From: Chitinimonas_A lacunae
GTDB lineage: Bacteria > Pseudomonadota > Gammaproteobacteria > Burkholderiales > Chitinimonadaceae
DNA: 64,000 nt
Direction: 5' to 3'
Assembly: GCF_042650885.1 (NCBI RefSeq)
Contig: NZ_JBHSBU010000001.1
Coordinates: 4,588,001 to 4,652,000, forward strand
The notes under the pieces are model-generated. The model was given only the letters and a program-made list of their open reading frames with translations. It searched no databases and was not told where the DNA came from. The translations under genes and the position numbers were made by a program. Below are positions 45,471 through 54,254 of the stretch, one piece after another. Numbering within the stretch: position 1 is the stretch's first letter; each line of letters begins with the position of its first letter.

Positions 45471-47840
45471 ATGGCACTGTCTTCGTTGGGTATCGGCTCC
45501 GGCCTGAATCTGAGCGGTATGGTCACGGATTTGATGAAGCTGGAGCGCCAACCCCGGGCCCAGCTTGATGTCAAGGAAGCGACTTTCCAAGCCAAGCTGT
45601 CTGCGATCGGCACGATCAAGGGAGGGCTGGCCAGTTTGCAGTCTGCGGCGCGCAGCTTGGGTTCCTATACCCAGTTTCTCCAGACGACTGCCTCGGTCAC
45701 CGATGGCAATTCGCTGGCCGCTAGCACCACCAGTGTCGCTCAGACCGGCACTCATACTTACGAAGTCTTCCAACTGGCCCAGGCACAACGGCTTAAATCC
45801 GATGCTTACAGCAGTGTCGACAAAACCATCGGCACCGGCAAAATCACCATTCAGTTCGGCGAGATTAACGGAACCGTCAATAACGATGGCCAATACGATC
45901 CGGGTGCTACCTTTACGCCGAACGGTGATAAAGGCTCGGTGACGATCGATATCGACTCCAGCAAGAACACCCTCACCGGCGTGCGTGATGCAATCAATGC
46001 CGCCAAGGCTGGTGTAACGGCCTCGATCGTCAACGACGGCAACGGTTTCCGCCTGGTGTTGGCCTCCGATAGCACGGGGGCAAAAAACGCCATGCGCATC
46101 AGTGTTGATGACGCCGATGGCAATTCCAACGATGGCGGCGCCAATGCCGGGCTTTCCCAGTTGGCCTTCGACCCGACCCTGCTGGCGGGCAGTGGCCAGA
46201 ATATAAGTCAGGCTGCCGTTGCCAAAAGCGCTTCGGTCAAGATCGATGGAATCTCCATTACCTCGCAGACCAATACGCTGACTGACGCCATCTCAGGTGT
46301 CACCCTGACACTCAAAGCTACCACGACAGCGACCCAATCCCTGACCATCGGTCGGGACTCCAGTGGCGCGGCCAAGCAGATCGAAGGTTTCGTGAAGGCC
46401 TACAACGAGCTGAACAAGCAGTTGGGCGATCTCAGCTCTTACGACCCACAGTCCAAGAAAGCCGCAGTCTTGCAGGGCGAAACCGTGGTGCGTAGCGTCC
46501 AGTTCCAGCTCAAGAGCATCATGAATGGCGTGTTGCCCGGCGGGAGCTTTACCCGACTGGCTGATGCCGGGATCAGCTTCGATAAAAGCGGCACGATGAC
46601 TTTCGATTCTGCCAAGTTCGCCGCCAATGCCAGCAGCAACGCCGAAGGGATGGCTAGCCTGTTTGCGGCCTATGGCACTACCAATGATGCCCAGGTCCGC
46701 TATATCAGCGCCGGCTCGGCCACCCGACCCGGCAGTTACAGCGTCGACGTGGAGCGTCTGGCCAGTCAGGCCACGTATATAGGACGGACCGCCAGTAGTC
46801 TGACCATCGACGACGACAACGATACCTTCTCGATCAAAGTCGATGGAGTCAGCTCCGGCTCGATCAAATTGACCCACGCCACTTATGCCAGCGAGGCCGA
46901 TCTGGCCGTCGAGCTGCAAAGCCGTATCAACGGAGATGCTTCGCTCAAGTCGGCGGGGGCTTCGGTATCGGTGGCTTACGATGCGGCACAAGGTGCCTAT
47001 GTCATCAAGTCCAACCGCTATGCATCGAGTTCCAAGATCGAGCTCGGTGCCGTCGATACCAACAGTGAAGCCACACTGGGCCTGGCGACAGGTACCCGCT
47101 TCGGCTACGCCGGTACCACCATCAATAGTCTGGTCATCGACGACAGCAACGACAATTTCTCTGTCACCGTTGATGGCGTGAGCAGCGGCACCATCAACCT
47201 GACCCATGGCACCTACAACAGCAAGGCCGATCTGGCAACGGAGATCCAGACCCAGATCAATGCCAACCTGGGTGGGTCTGCATCGGTCCGGGTCCGCTTT
47301 GATGAGGCTGCTAACCGCTTCGATATCATGTCGGAGAAGCTCGACGCCTCTGCCGGTTTTTCGATTGACTCGGCCGACAGCGGTATGGGGCTGACGCTGG
47401 GGATCGCCACTGCCGCTGGCCGTAATACCGGTTATGATGTCGAAGGTACGATAGGCGGCCGGACGGCCACAGGCGTGGGGCAGTTCCTGACCGGCCAGGG
47501 CGATGCGCTCGATCTCAAGATCCAGATCACCGGCGGCAGCGCCTCCCCCAGCGGACTCAGCCGTGGGGCGGTCAGTTATAACCAGGGTTTTGCCTATCAG
47601 CTCGACAAGGCGATCGAGCAGATGGTGTCGGCGACCGGAACGCTATCTAGCCGTATCAACGGTATCAACCGTGCCGTGCAGGATATCGGCAAGCAACGGG
47701 TGGCATTCGATGCCCGGCTCGAAACCGTGGAAAAACGCTACCGCGACCAGTTCACAGCGCTCGATACGCTGGTGGCCCGGATGCAGCAGACCAGTTCTTA
47801 TTTATCCCAACAGCTCGCCAATTTGCCGAAGGTCGGCTGA
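45471..47840 (+). CDS. fliD: Flagellar filament cap protein FliD, enlarged by an internal duplication
   Basis: 789-residue cap protein (HAP2) that promotes flagellin polymerisation at the tip. The FliD N-terminal domain (LGIGSGLNLSGMVTDLMKLE) and C-terminal coiled region (SRINGINRAVQDIGKQRVAF near 735, abbreviated) are clear. It is much longer than common FliD (about 450-480). Part of the excess is a tandem repeat of 110 codons: residues 443-552 and 553-662 each begin SL-IDD-ND-FS and contain VDGVSSG. The ATG at 45471 follows AGAGGAG. Confidence 0.93.
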   Translation: MALSSLGIGSGLNLSGMVTDLMKLERQPRAQLDVKEATFQAKLSAIGTIKGGLASLQSAARSLGSYTQFLQTTASVTDGNSLAASTTSVAQTGTHTYEVFQLAQAQRLKSDAYSSVDKTIGTGKITIQFGEINGTVNNDGQYDPGATFTPNGDKGSVTIDIDSSKNTLTGVRDAINAAKAGVTASIVNDGNGFRLVLASDSTGAKNAMRISVDDADGNSNDGGANAGLSQLAFDPTLLAGSGQNISQAAVAKSASVKIDGISITSQTNTLTDAISGVTLTLKATTTATQSLTIGRDSSGAAKQIEGFVKAYNELNKQLGDLSSYDPQSKKAAVLQGETVVRSVQFQLKSIMNGVLPGGSFTRLADAGISFDKSGTMTFDSAKFAANASSNAEGMASLFAAYGTTNDAQVRYISAGSATRPGSYSVDVERLASQATYIGRTASSLTIDDDNDTFSIKVDGVSSGSIKLTHATYASEADLAVELQSRINGDASLKSAGASVSVAYDAAQGAYVIKSNRYASSSKIELGAVDTNSEATLGLATGTRFGYAGTTINSLVIDDSNDNFSVTVDGVSSGTINLTHGTYNSKADLATEIQTQINANLGGSASVRVRFDEAANRFDIMSEKLDASAGFSIDSADSGMGLTLGIATAAGRNTGYDVEGTIGGRTATGVGQFLTGQGDALDLKIQITGGSASPSGLSRGAVSYNQGFAYQLDKAIEQMVSATGTLSSRINGINRAVQDIGKQRVAFDARLETVEKRYRDQFTALDTLVARMQQTSSYLSQQLANLPKVG
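46797..47456 (+). repeat. Tandem 110-codon repeat inside fliD
   Basis: Unit 1 starts at 46797 and unit 2 at 47127, exactly 330 nt apart. Shared protein features include IDD-ND-FS-(K/T)VDGVSSG-I-LTH-TY and ADLA-E-Q--IN. DNA identity is high at the start and decays along the unit. Confidence 0.8.
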
Positions 47841-47873
47841 AGGCGATAGGGCGTAGCTAGCGAGTCCAAGTAG

Positions 47874-48353
47874 ATGGTTGCCAAAATCAGGAGTGCACTG
47901 AATGCCTACGGGCAGAGCAGCGTCGAACTGGATGTTCAGGGCGCTAGCCCCCATCGTCTGGTCTGCCTGCTCTATGAAGGGGCGATCAAAGCGGTGGCGC
48001 TGGCCAAGGTCCATATGCAGGCGGGTGCGATTGCAGATAAAGGCGCCTCCATCTCCAAGGCGATCGCCATTATCGAAGAGGGGCTGCGTCTTAGCCTCGA
48101 CAAAGAGGGCGCTGGTGCCGAGCTGGCCCAGAATCTCGACGCCCTCTACGAATACATGACGTTGCGACTATTAACAGCTAATCTGAAGAACGACGTCGAG
48201 GCGCTCGACGAAGTCTACGGTCTGTTGGTGCCTTTGCGTGAAGCCTGGGAAGCCATCGACAAGCAACACACTGCATCCCCTGGCGGCAGTCCATCGCCGT
48301 CGGGGGATCAAAATGCGCCGCCACGAGGATCGTTGAGCTATGGTCGAGCCTGA
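47874..48353 (+). CDS. fliS: Flagellin export chaperone FliS
   Basis: 159-residue helical chaperone that holds flagellin unfolded for export. The family core (AYGQSSVELDVQGASPHRLV, LYEGAIKAV, LYEYMTLRLLTANL) occupies residues 1-130; about 30 residues of Pro/Ser-rich tail follow. It overlaps fliT by 14 nt. Confidence 0.92.
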   Translation: MVAKIRSALNAYGQSSVELDVQGASPHRLVCLLYEGAIKAVALAKVHMQAGAIADKGASISKAIAIIEEGLRLSLDKEGAGAELAQNLDALYEYMTLRLLTANLKNDVEALDEVYGLLVPLREAWEAIDKQHTASPGGSPSPSGDQNAPPRGSLSYGRA

Positions 48354-48678
48354 GATCGTCGAGCTGTATTCGTTGTTGCGCCAGCATACCCTGGCTTTGC
48401 TCGAACTCAGCCGACTGGAGCGCTGGGACCAGGTGGCAGCTCAGGCAGCCGCCCAGGCTGCCGTGGTCGAGGCTTTGCAGCGCGCTGGCGCCAGTCCCGA
48501 GCGACTGTCGCCCACGGCGCAGGCCCAGGTGATCAGTTGGTTGGCCGAGGCCGACGCAGCCCAGCGCGAAGCGATGGAGCGGGCGGAAGCCGGCCGGCGT
48601 GAGCTGTCTGATACGATCGTTGAACTGGAGGGGACGAGGGTCGTCAGCGGCAGGCTTGCCAAAGCCTACGGTAGCTGA
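48340..48678 (+). CDS. fliT: FliT-like flagellar chaperone
   Basis: 112-residue, largely helical protein rich in Ala, Glu and Gln with the size and position of FliT (after fliS, overlapping it). FliT is a chaperone for FliD and modulates FlhDC in enterics. Sequence conservation in FliT is low, so position carries much of the weight. Confidence 0.7.
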   Translation: MVEPEIVELYSLLRQHTLALLELSRLERWDQVAAQAAAQAAVVEALQRAGASPERLSPTAQAQVISWLAEADAAQREAMERAEAGRRELSDTIVELEGTRVVSGRLAKAYGS

Positions 48679-48739
48679 CGGTGAAACCGCGCATCTTATC
48701 GCCCCGGAAACAGGACTCCCGCGGCGCGAAGGAGGGACG

Positions 48740-49120
48740 ATGAACGGTATTTCGATCACCTGGACCCAGCTCCTATTCGCAGCGGGCGTGGTAATCGCGA
48801 TCTATGTCGCGGAATTGCTATTGTTTCTGACCAAGTCGCGCCGACGTCCGGCTGAAGACAACGCCGACCTGCTGGCCGATCTCGACACCTTGCGCGACGA
48901 GGTGGCCGTACTACGACGTGAGTTGGCGGCCTTGCGTGCCCGGGTCGAGGAACAGGCTGGCGACAGCCGACAGACCGAGCCAGAATCGGCCTATAGCCAG
49001 GCGATCCGTCTGGCACGTCAGGGACTCGATTCGGCGGCTGTGGCGGCGGGGTGCGGCATTTCGCGTGGTGAGGCGGAGCTGATCGTCGCCCTCTACCGCG
49101 CTTCCAATCGTTCCCTATGA
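48740..49120 (+). CDS. DUF2802-type single-span membrane protein
   Basis: 126 residues: an N-terminal membrane helix (about 10-30), a coiled-coil segment (about 45-75; DLDTLRDEVAVLRRELAALR) and a C-terminal helix-turn-helix-like domain (AIRLARQGLDSAAVAAGCGI) as in DUF2802. Such genes are common in flagellar clusters of beta- and gammaproteobacteria; function unknown. The ATG at 48740 follows GGAGGGACG. It overlaps the fliK-like gene by 4 nt. Confidence 0.75.
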   Translation: MNGISITWTQLLFAAGVVIAIYVAELLLFLTKSRRRPAEDNADLLADLDTLRDEVAVLRRELAALRARVEEQAGDSRQTEPESAYSQAIRLARQGLDSAAVAAGCGISRGEAELIVALYRASNRSL

Positions 49121-50229
49121 TTCCCTCCAATGCGGTCGCTGCCCAGCTCCAGGCCTATCTAAAAACTCCGGATCTTCCCCTGGTCCGCGTCGTCGATGCG
49201 GTCGAGGGGATCCAGCGGCTGTTCACCGTGGGCGAACAGCTCAGGGCGCAAGTCGCCACACCTTTGCAGAATGGCCGCTTTGCCGTGATGGTGAAGGACC
49301 AATTGCTTGACCTCAATCTGCCCCGCAATACCGAGCCTGGTCAGGAGCTTGATTTACGGGTGCTGTCCAATAGCCCCAGACTGGTTTTTCTGTTGCAACG
49401 GCCGCCTGCGACCACTGACACGGCCGTTCCACTTCCTACCGCCGAGCCGGAACCTGGGGTACAGATCAGCGATACGGCCCGTTTCCTGGCCAGCCTGCTA
49501 GGGCGGGAAATTGCCAATAAACCCGGGACGGGTACAGCGCAGACTGCCATCATCGGTAATCTGGCGCTGGCAGAAGCCCTGCCCGATACGCCAGAGCTGG
49601 CTACCAAACTGGAACAGGCGATCAGCCGCAGCGGCCTGTTCTATGAATCGCATCAGGCCGATTGGGTTGCCGGCCGGCAGACGCTCGATCAATTGCTCAA
49701 GGAGCCCCAAGCACGCCTGATCCGCCCGCCGGAACAGGCTCCTACTGCGCCGCTCCAGCCTCGTGCGACCGAGGAGACGCCACGCAGCCCCGTTGCCGCC
49801 GCCAGCGAGGCTCTGGCCGAGGCGACCGCCAATACCGAACTTGACGCCATGCCACCGCTTGCCCGTCAGATGGTGCAACAGCAACTGGGCGTGCTCGATC
49901 AGCGTATGGTGGTATGGCAAGGCCAGGTCTGGCCTGGTCAGACCATGCGCTGGGAAATCGAGGAAGAACCCGAACATGGTCCTGAACGTCAGCAGGATGA
50001 GGCTACTTCCAGCTGGCGTACTCGCCTGAGCCTGGATTTGCCGCATCTGGGCCATGTAGGGGTCGATATCGGCCTGGCCGCCGGTGGCCGGATCAGTGTG
50101 CGTTTCCTGGTGACTGAAGCGGCCACGGCCGAACGTATCCGTGCCGAGCAGGCCGCGCTCGACCAGAGGCTCGATGCCGCCGGGCTGGAGCTGGTATCTC
50201 TGGCACTTGATCGCGAGCAGGTCGAATAA
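49117..50229 (+). CDS. FliK-like hook-length control protein
   Basis: 370-residue protein with a Pro/Ala/Thr-rich middle and a C-terminal FliK-type domain (LSLDLPHLGHVGVDIGLAAG, ISVRFLVTEAATAERI). It resembles the second, shorter FliK family encoded beside an FlhB C-terminal homologue in many flagellated proteobacteria, rather than the main hook-length ruler, which would usually sit in the fliE-fliK-fliM region. Overlaps the next gene by 1 nt. Confidence 0.75.
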   Translation: MIPSNAVAAQLQAYLKTPDLPLVRVVDAVEGIQRLFTVGEQLRAQVATPLQNGRFAVMVKDQLLDLNLPRNTEPGQELDLRVLSNSPRLVFLLQRPPATTDTAVPLPTAEPEPGVQISDTARFLASLLGREIANKPGTGTAQTAIIGNLALAEALPDTPELATKLEQAISRSGLFYESHQADWVAGRQTLDQLLKEPQARLIRPPEQAPTAPLQPRATEETPRSPVAAASEALAEATANTELDAMPPLARQMVQQQLGVLDQRMVVWQGQVWPGQTMRWEIEEEPEHGPERQQDEATSSWRTRLSLDLPHLGHVGVDIGLAAGGRISVRFLVTEAATAERIRAEQAALDQRLDAAGLELVSLALDREQVE

Positions 50230-50555
50230 TGGCGCGTCGTTCAGGTGCTTCGGTCGAGGCTTTACAAGAAGCGGTGGCTTTGGCCTACGGAGAAGGCTCC
50301 GGCGCGCCGAAAGTCGTGGCCAAAGGTCGTGGCTTGATTGCCCAGGCAATCGTCGACAAGGCCCATGAGGCAGGAGTCTATGTCCATGAGTCGCCTGAGC
50401 TGGTGGCCTTGCTGATGCAGGTCGATCTGGACCGTCATATCCCGCCTGAACTCTACCGCGCCGTAGCCGAGTTGCTTGCCTTTATCTATATGCTTGAACA
50501 CGGCGGTAGCGATACGCCCACAGCGCCGCCAAAACTGACGCTACCTGCGGAATAG
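50229..50555 (+). CDS. FlhB C-terminal-domain homologue
   Basis: 108-residue protein resembling the cytoplasmic C-terminal domain of FlhB/YscU export-gate proteins (AVALAYGEGSGAPKVVAKGRGL, LDRHIPPELYRAVAELLAFIY). It lacks the membrane domain and the NPTH autocleavage motif of FlhB; the corresponding position begins the stand-alone protein. It is paired with the FliK-like gene, as is common, and may adjust export specificity (inference). Confidence 0.82.
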   Translation: MARRSGASVEALQEAVALAYGEGSGAPKVVAKGRGLIAQAIVDKAHEAGVYVHESPELVALLMQVDLDRHIPPELYRAVAELLAFIYMLEHGGSDTPTAPPKLTLPAE

Positions 50556-50614
50556 GAAAATATTCAGACAAATGTCTGCTAGAGATATGGCAAATTGTAA
50601 AAATAAATAAATTA
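50555..50614 (+). repeat. Dispersed intergenic repeat, copy E
   Basis: GGAAAATATTCAGACAAATG, CTGCTAGAG with CTAGA at position 25, then TGTAAAAATAAATAAATTAA. It begins on the last base of the FlhB-like stop codon. Confidence 0.5.
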
Positions 50615-51071
50615 ATAAAGCCAATACTCTGTTTTCTGCATCTCCTCCTCTCCACACGGCAGATTCCTTTTGTCGAGCCTATTTCACTGCCCCGTCCGCA
50701 GCCATCTCTGATAGAGGCTTGGGCTTCAGGCTGGATGGCAAACCCCGCCCCCTGAGCTAGGGCCAGTTGTGGAGCCTGCTGCTAGAGCATTTCCAGACAA
50801 TTCGGAGTCAGTGTGTCCGGACCTCAAAGCGCAGGTCGTGGCATTCAACCAGGCTTGGCGGTGACTCCGATTTAAACGGATATGCACTAGCGACAATCGG
50901 CATGAAGCTGCCGGCCTCATTTTTCGCGAGCCACCGATCGGCTTTTTCGGGCTAACCATGGCGGTTGCTACCCCTGGTCGCATGCTTTAGATTGCGCCCG
51001 GGAGTGCCGATCGGTTCAGTTGCCATCGGCCGTATTCCACTGACCACCATTGATGAGAGAGGAATAGTCCT
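50556..51071. other. Intergenic region between the flagellar cluster and garR
   Basis: 516 bp: repeat copy E at its start, then GC-rich sequence with no supported gene, terminator or recognised promoter. Short open frames lack ribosome-binding sites. Confidence 0.5.
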
Positions 51072-51938
51072 ATGGCTCAATTGGGCTTGATTGGCCTCGG
51101 TATCATGGGGCGCCCGATGGCGCTCAATCTTTTGGCTGCCGGGCATACTGTGCATGTCTACGCCCGTCGTGAAGCAGCACTGGCACCATTTCGCGACCAT
51201 CCTCAGGCGGTGATTCATGCCTCGCCCGCCGAAGTTGCGCGTCAGGCTGAAGTGGTGTTTACCGTTGTGTCCGACACACCCGATGTCGAAGCCGTACTGT
51301 TCGGCCCTCAGGGTCTGGCTGAAGGGCTGCGCGCCGGGGCTACGGTGATCGATATGAGCACCATTTCAGCAACGGCCACCCGTGAGTTCGCCAGCCGCTT
51401 GGCCGCACAGGGGGTGGATATGCTCGATGCGCCCGTGTCAGGCGGCGAGGTCGGGGCCATCCAAGGCACCCTGTCGATCATGGTGGGCGGTCGTGTCGAG
51501 GTATTCGAGCGGGTCAAGCCTTGGTTGGAAATTTTGGGCAAGAATATCGTCCACGTCGGCGAACAGGGGGCCGGGCAAGTCGCTAAAGCCTGCAATCAGG
51601 TGGTGGTGGCTGTCACCATCGAGGCAGTCGCCGAAGCCCTGACCTTTGCTGCCGCTCATGGCGTCGACGGCAACCGGGTCCGCGAAGCGCTGCTGGGCGG
51701 GTTTGCTGGTAGCCGGATTTTGGAAATCCACGGCAAGCGAATGCTGAGCGGCGACTACACCCCAGGCTTCAAGACCAGTCTGCATGCCAAGGATATGCGT
51801 ATCGTTGCGGCGGGTATTACCGAGCAGGGCCTGCGTCTGCCCTGTGCCAGTCTGGTGGGCGAGCGATTACAGGCTCTGGCGGAAACCTCCGATGCCGAAT
51901 CGGATTCGTCGGTGTTGTTCAAGCTGCTGTCCCATTGA
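51072..51938 (+). CDS. garR: 2-hydroxy-3-oxopropionate (tartronate semialdehyde) reductase type dehydrogenase
   Basis: 288-residue beta-hydroxyacid dehydrogenase. NAD(P)-binding GLIGLGIMGRPMALNLL (residues 5-21), substrate-binding DAPVSGGEVGA (about 122-132) and the catalytic Lys region GQVAKACNQ (about 171) match GarR/GlxR. The family also includes 3-hydroxyisobutyrate dehydrogenase, so exact substrate is not certain. It is a single-gene unit between the two flagellin loci with its own terminator and no obvious link to them. Confidence 0.85.
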   Translation: MAQLGLIGLGIMGRPMALNLLAAGHTVHVYARREAALAPFRDHPQAVIHASPAEVARQAEVVFTVVSDTPDVEAVLFGPQGLAEGLRAGATVIDMSTISATATREFASRLAAQGVDMLDAPVSGGEVGAIQGTLSIMVGGRVEVFERVKPWLEILGKNIVHVGEQGAGQVAKACNQVVVAVTIEAVAEALTFAAAHGVDGNRVREALLGGFAGSRILEIHGKRMLSGDYTPGFKTSLHAKDMRIVAAGITEQGLRLPCASLVGERLQALAETSDAESDSSVLFKLLSH

Positions 51939-51992
51939 ACAAATCTGCCGGTTGCTGGTGCAGAAGGTGCACCGGCGCAGTCACTGGATGGC

Positions 51993-52024
51993 AAAACCCA
52001 TCTTCGGGTGGGTTTTATAAAAAA
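51993..52024 (+). terminator. Rho-independent terminator of garR
   Basis: AAAACCCATC-TTCG-GGTGGGTTTT stem-loop followed by TATAAAAAA. Confidence 0.75.
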
Positions 52025-52246
52025 ATGAAGAAAGAGTACAAGACAGGATAATAAAATATTAATAAAATGAGTGATTTCGGACAAATAGACTTATCTGCAT
52101 CTTTCTTCTTCCCCGCGTTCCCCCCGCTAAGTCTCTCCGTCGAATTTGCCGGTCTACCCTTGCCGCCTCAGCGGCAAAAAACGCCGCTTCTCTCTTGGGT
52201 AAAGCGGGTTTTTCCTAAAATCTTTGAAAAATCAAATAAATACGGC

Positions 52247-52262
52247 TGGCACACCCTTTGCT
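52247..52262 (+). promoter_or_regulatory. Sigma-54 (RpoN) promoter candidate of fliC2
   Basis: TGGCACA-CCCT-TTGCT, an exact match to TGGCACR-N4-TTGCW, with GG (52248-52249) and GC (52260-52261) 12 bp apart. Confidence 0.7.
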
Positions 52263-52559
52263 CAAAGAGCCTCGACCTAATCTTCCGGCTCATGTAGTGA
52301 CCGGGATGCGTCGGCCTCAGCCGGTGCAACGCAACCACTGAAACAGGCAGTGGTGCGGGAGGTGGTCGCGACGTGAACGGGAAGTGTGTCTTCCCATAGC
52401 GGCCAGGCCGCCGTCGCTGGAGAGTCGGTTTGTTGCCCGGGGGCATGGGTAGCAACCGTGGGGAAGCGTAAAGACGTATTTGAAGCGCAACGTTTCCATT
52501 CGGTGATTCGACACTGACCGCGTCCCGCTACCCAGGGCACACGGCGTAGGAGAGTAATC

Positions 52560-54146
52560 ATGCAGGTGATCAACACCAATATCCCCTCGCTGAATGCGCA
52601 GCGGAATCTGGATACATCGGCTAACGGCCTGGCCGTTTCGCTGCAACGACTGTCATCCGGCCTGCGCATCAATTCAGCGCGCGACGATGCTGCCGGTTTG
52701 GCGATTTCGGAGCGTTTCACTTCACAGATTCGCGGTAGCGAGCAGGCCAAGCGCAATGCCAATGACGGTGTTTCGCTATCGCAGGTGGCGGAAGGTGCCC
52801 TCAACCAGATGGGCAATATCCTGCAACGGGTTCGCGAGCTGGCAGTTCAGTCGGTCAATGCCACCAACTCGCAATCCGATCGCCAGGCACTCAATGCTGA
52901 GGTAAACCAGCTTGTTTCCGAGCTGGAACGTTTCTCCCTCAGCACTGAATTCAATGGGCAGAAACTGTTCGACGGCAGTTTTTCCTATGCCTTGTTCCAG
53001 GTTGGCGCCAATGCCAACCAGACTATCTCGGCGACCACATCGAGTTTCCGTACCAATCAATACGGGACTTTCCAGCTCGGGGTAGGTAACGGAACGGGGA
53101 CCTCCTCCGTATCCAACTCCGTCTCGGGAACCGGCTTTACCGGGGGTGCAAGCGGCCTCACGGCGCAGACCATCTCCAGCATGATTTCCGGGGCGACAAT
53201 CACCAGTTCCGGCACTTTCTCGATCAATGGCACGACCATCTCGGTCGATGTATCGGGTTCGGCTAAGACCATTGCCGACAAGATCAATGCTGCCAATGTA
53301 GGCGTGAATGCCATGGCTCGAACCGAGGCCGTGCTGGCCTTCTCGGGAACGGCAGCTAACCAGGCGGGGAGTGGGGCCTACAATCTCTATGTGGTGGGAC
53401 GCAATATCCAGCCGCAACTAGTGGCATTCAATGTGTCGGACCAGGATGACGATGGGGTGATCGAGAAGGAAGACTTGCAGCAATCGGTCGAAGCCTTCAA
53501 TAAGATCGCAGCGAAGACTGGGGTGTCGGCACGCATCTACGACAATGATCCGGACTTCGGCGTCACCCTGGTGGCCGAGGATGGCTCGAACATCTCCATG
53601 GCGTCCGATTCAAGCGGTAACGCCGGGGTGGTACGGGTACTCAATGCCAGCGGTACGGCGGCACGCCTTGATGCAACCGGACCCAATAATGGGGTGATTA
53701 CCATCGGGGGCCAGGTGGTGCTCAATTCGCCTTCCTCCTATGCAATTACCACCAGTGGGGCTTCCTTTGCAGCCGGGGTTTTCTCAGGCACGGCGCTGAG
53801 CAGCAACAACACCTTGGCGTCGTCCTTGAAGACGGTGCAGGATCTCGATATCAGTACCATGGAGAAGGCGACCCAGGCTCTTCGGGTCGTCGATGATGCC
53901 CTGACCCTGGTCAACGATCAGCGTGCCAAGTTCGGTGCTTTGCAGGCGCGCTTCGAAGCCAGTATTGCCAATCTACAGATCACCACAGAAAACCTGTCAG
54001 CGTCGCGTTCACGGATTCGAGATGCCGACTTTGCTCAGGAAACAGCCAATCTGACCAGGTCGCAGATCCTGCAGCAGGCTGGTACTGCTATGTTGGCGCA
54101 GGCCAATGCCCTGCCCAATCAGGTCCTGTCACTGCTGCGAGGTTAA
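52560..54146 (+). CDS. fliC: Flagellin 2
   Basis: 528-residue second flagellin, very similar to flagellin 1 in the D0/D1 ends and clearly homologous throughout the Ser/Thr/Gly-rich centre (shared GVGNGTGTSSVSNSVSGT, SGSAKTIADKINAANVGV). Start ATG after TAGGAGAG. It is monocistronic, with its own sigma-54-type promoter and a terminator, unlike fliC1, which leads an operon under sigma-28. It may be a minor or early filament component (inference). Confidence 0.95.
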   Translation: MQVINTNIPSLNAQRNLDTSANGLAVSLQRLSSGLRINSARDDAAGLAISERFTSQIRGSEQAKRNANDGVSLSQVAEGALNQMGNILQRVRELAVQSVNATNSQSDRQALNAEVNQLVSELERFSLSTEFNGQKLFDGSFSYALFQVGANANQTISATTSSFRTNQYGTFQLGVGNGTGTSSVSNSVSGTGFTGGASGLTAQTISSMISGATITSSGTFSINGTTISVDVSGSAKTIADKINAANVGVNAMARTEAVLAFSGTAANQAGSGAYNLYVVGRNIQPQLVAFNVSDQDDDGVIEKEDLQQSVEAFNKIAAKTGVSARIYDNDPDFGVTLVAEDGSNISMASDSSGNAGVVRVLNASGTAARLDATGPNNGVITIGGQVVLNSPSSYAITTSGASFAAGVFSGTALSSNNTLASSLKTVQDLDISTMEKATQALRVVDDALTLVNDQRAKFGALQARFEASIANLQITTENLSASRSRIRDADFAQETANLTRSQILQQAGTAMLAQANALPNQVLSLLRG

Positions 54147-54176
54147 GCCCCCGGATACCCAGCGGCAGTATTCTTG

Positions 54177-54206
54177 GCCGGCGGATAGCATCCGCCGGCT
54201 TTTTTG
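54177..54206 (+). terminator. Rho-independent terminator of fliC2
   Basis: GCCGGCGGA-TAGCA-TCCGCCGGC followed by TTTTTT. Confidence 0.93.
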
Positions 54207-54254
54207 TATTGTTGAGAATCGATAAGAGGACAGCTGCCTGATAAGGGCTACGGC

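Larger units (their letters stand above)
51939..52559. other. Intergenic region upstream of fliC2
   Basis: About 620 bp: the garR terminator, an AT-rich block (about 52015-52100), then a sigma-54 promoter at 52247-52262 and a leader of nearly 290 nt before fliC2. No gene supported. Confidence 0.6.

Noticed and set aside
52016..52075. Possible repeat copy after garR (ACAAGACAGG with an A/T-rich tail)
   Set aside because: It lacks the GGAAAAT start, and similarity is mostly AT richness.
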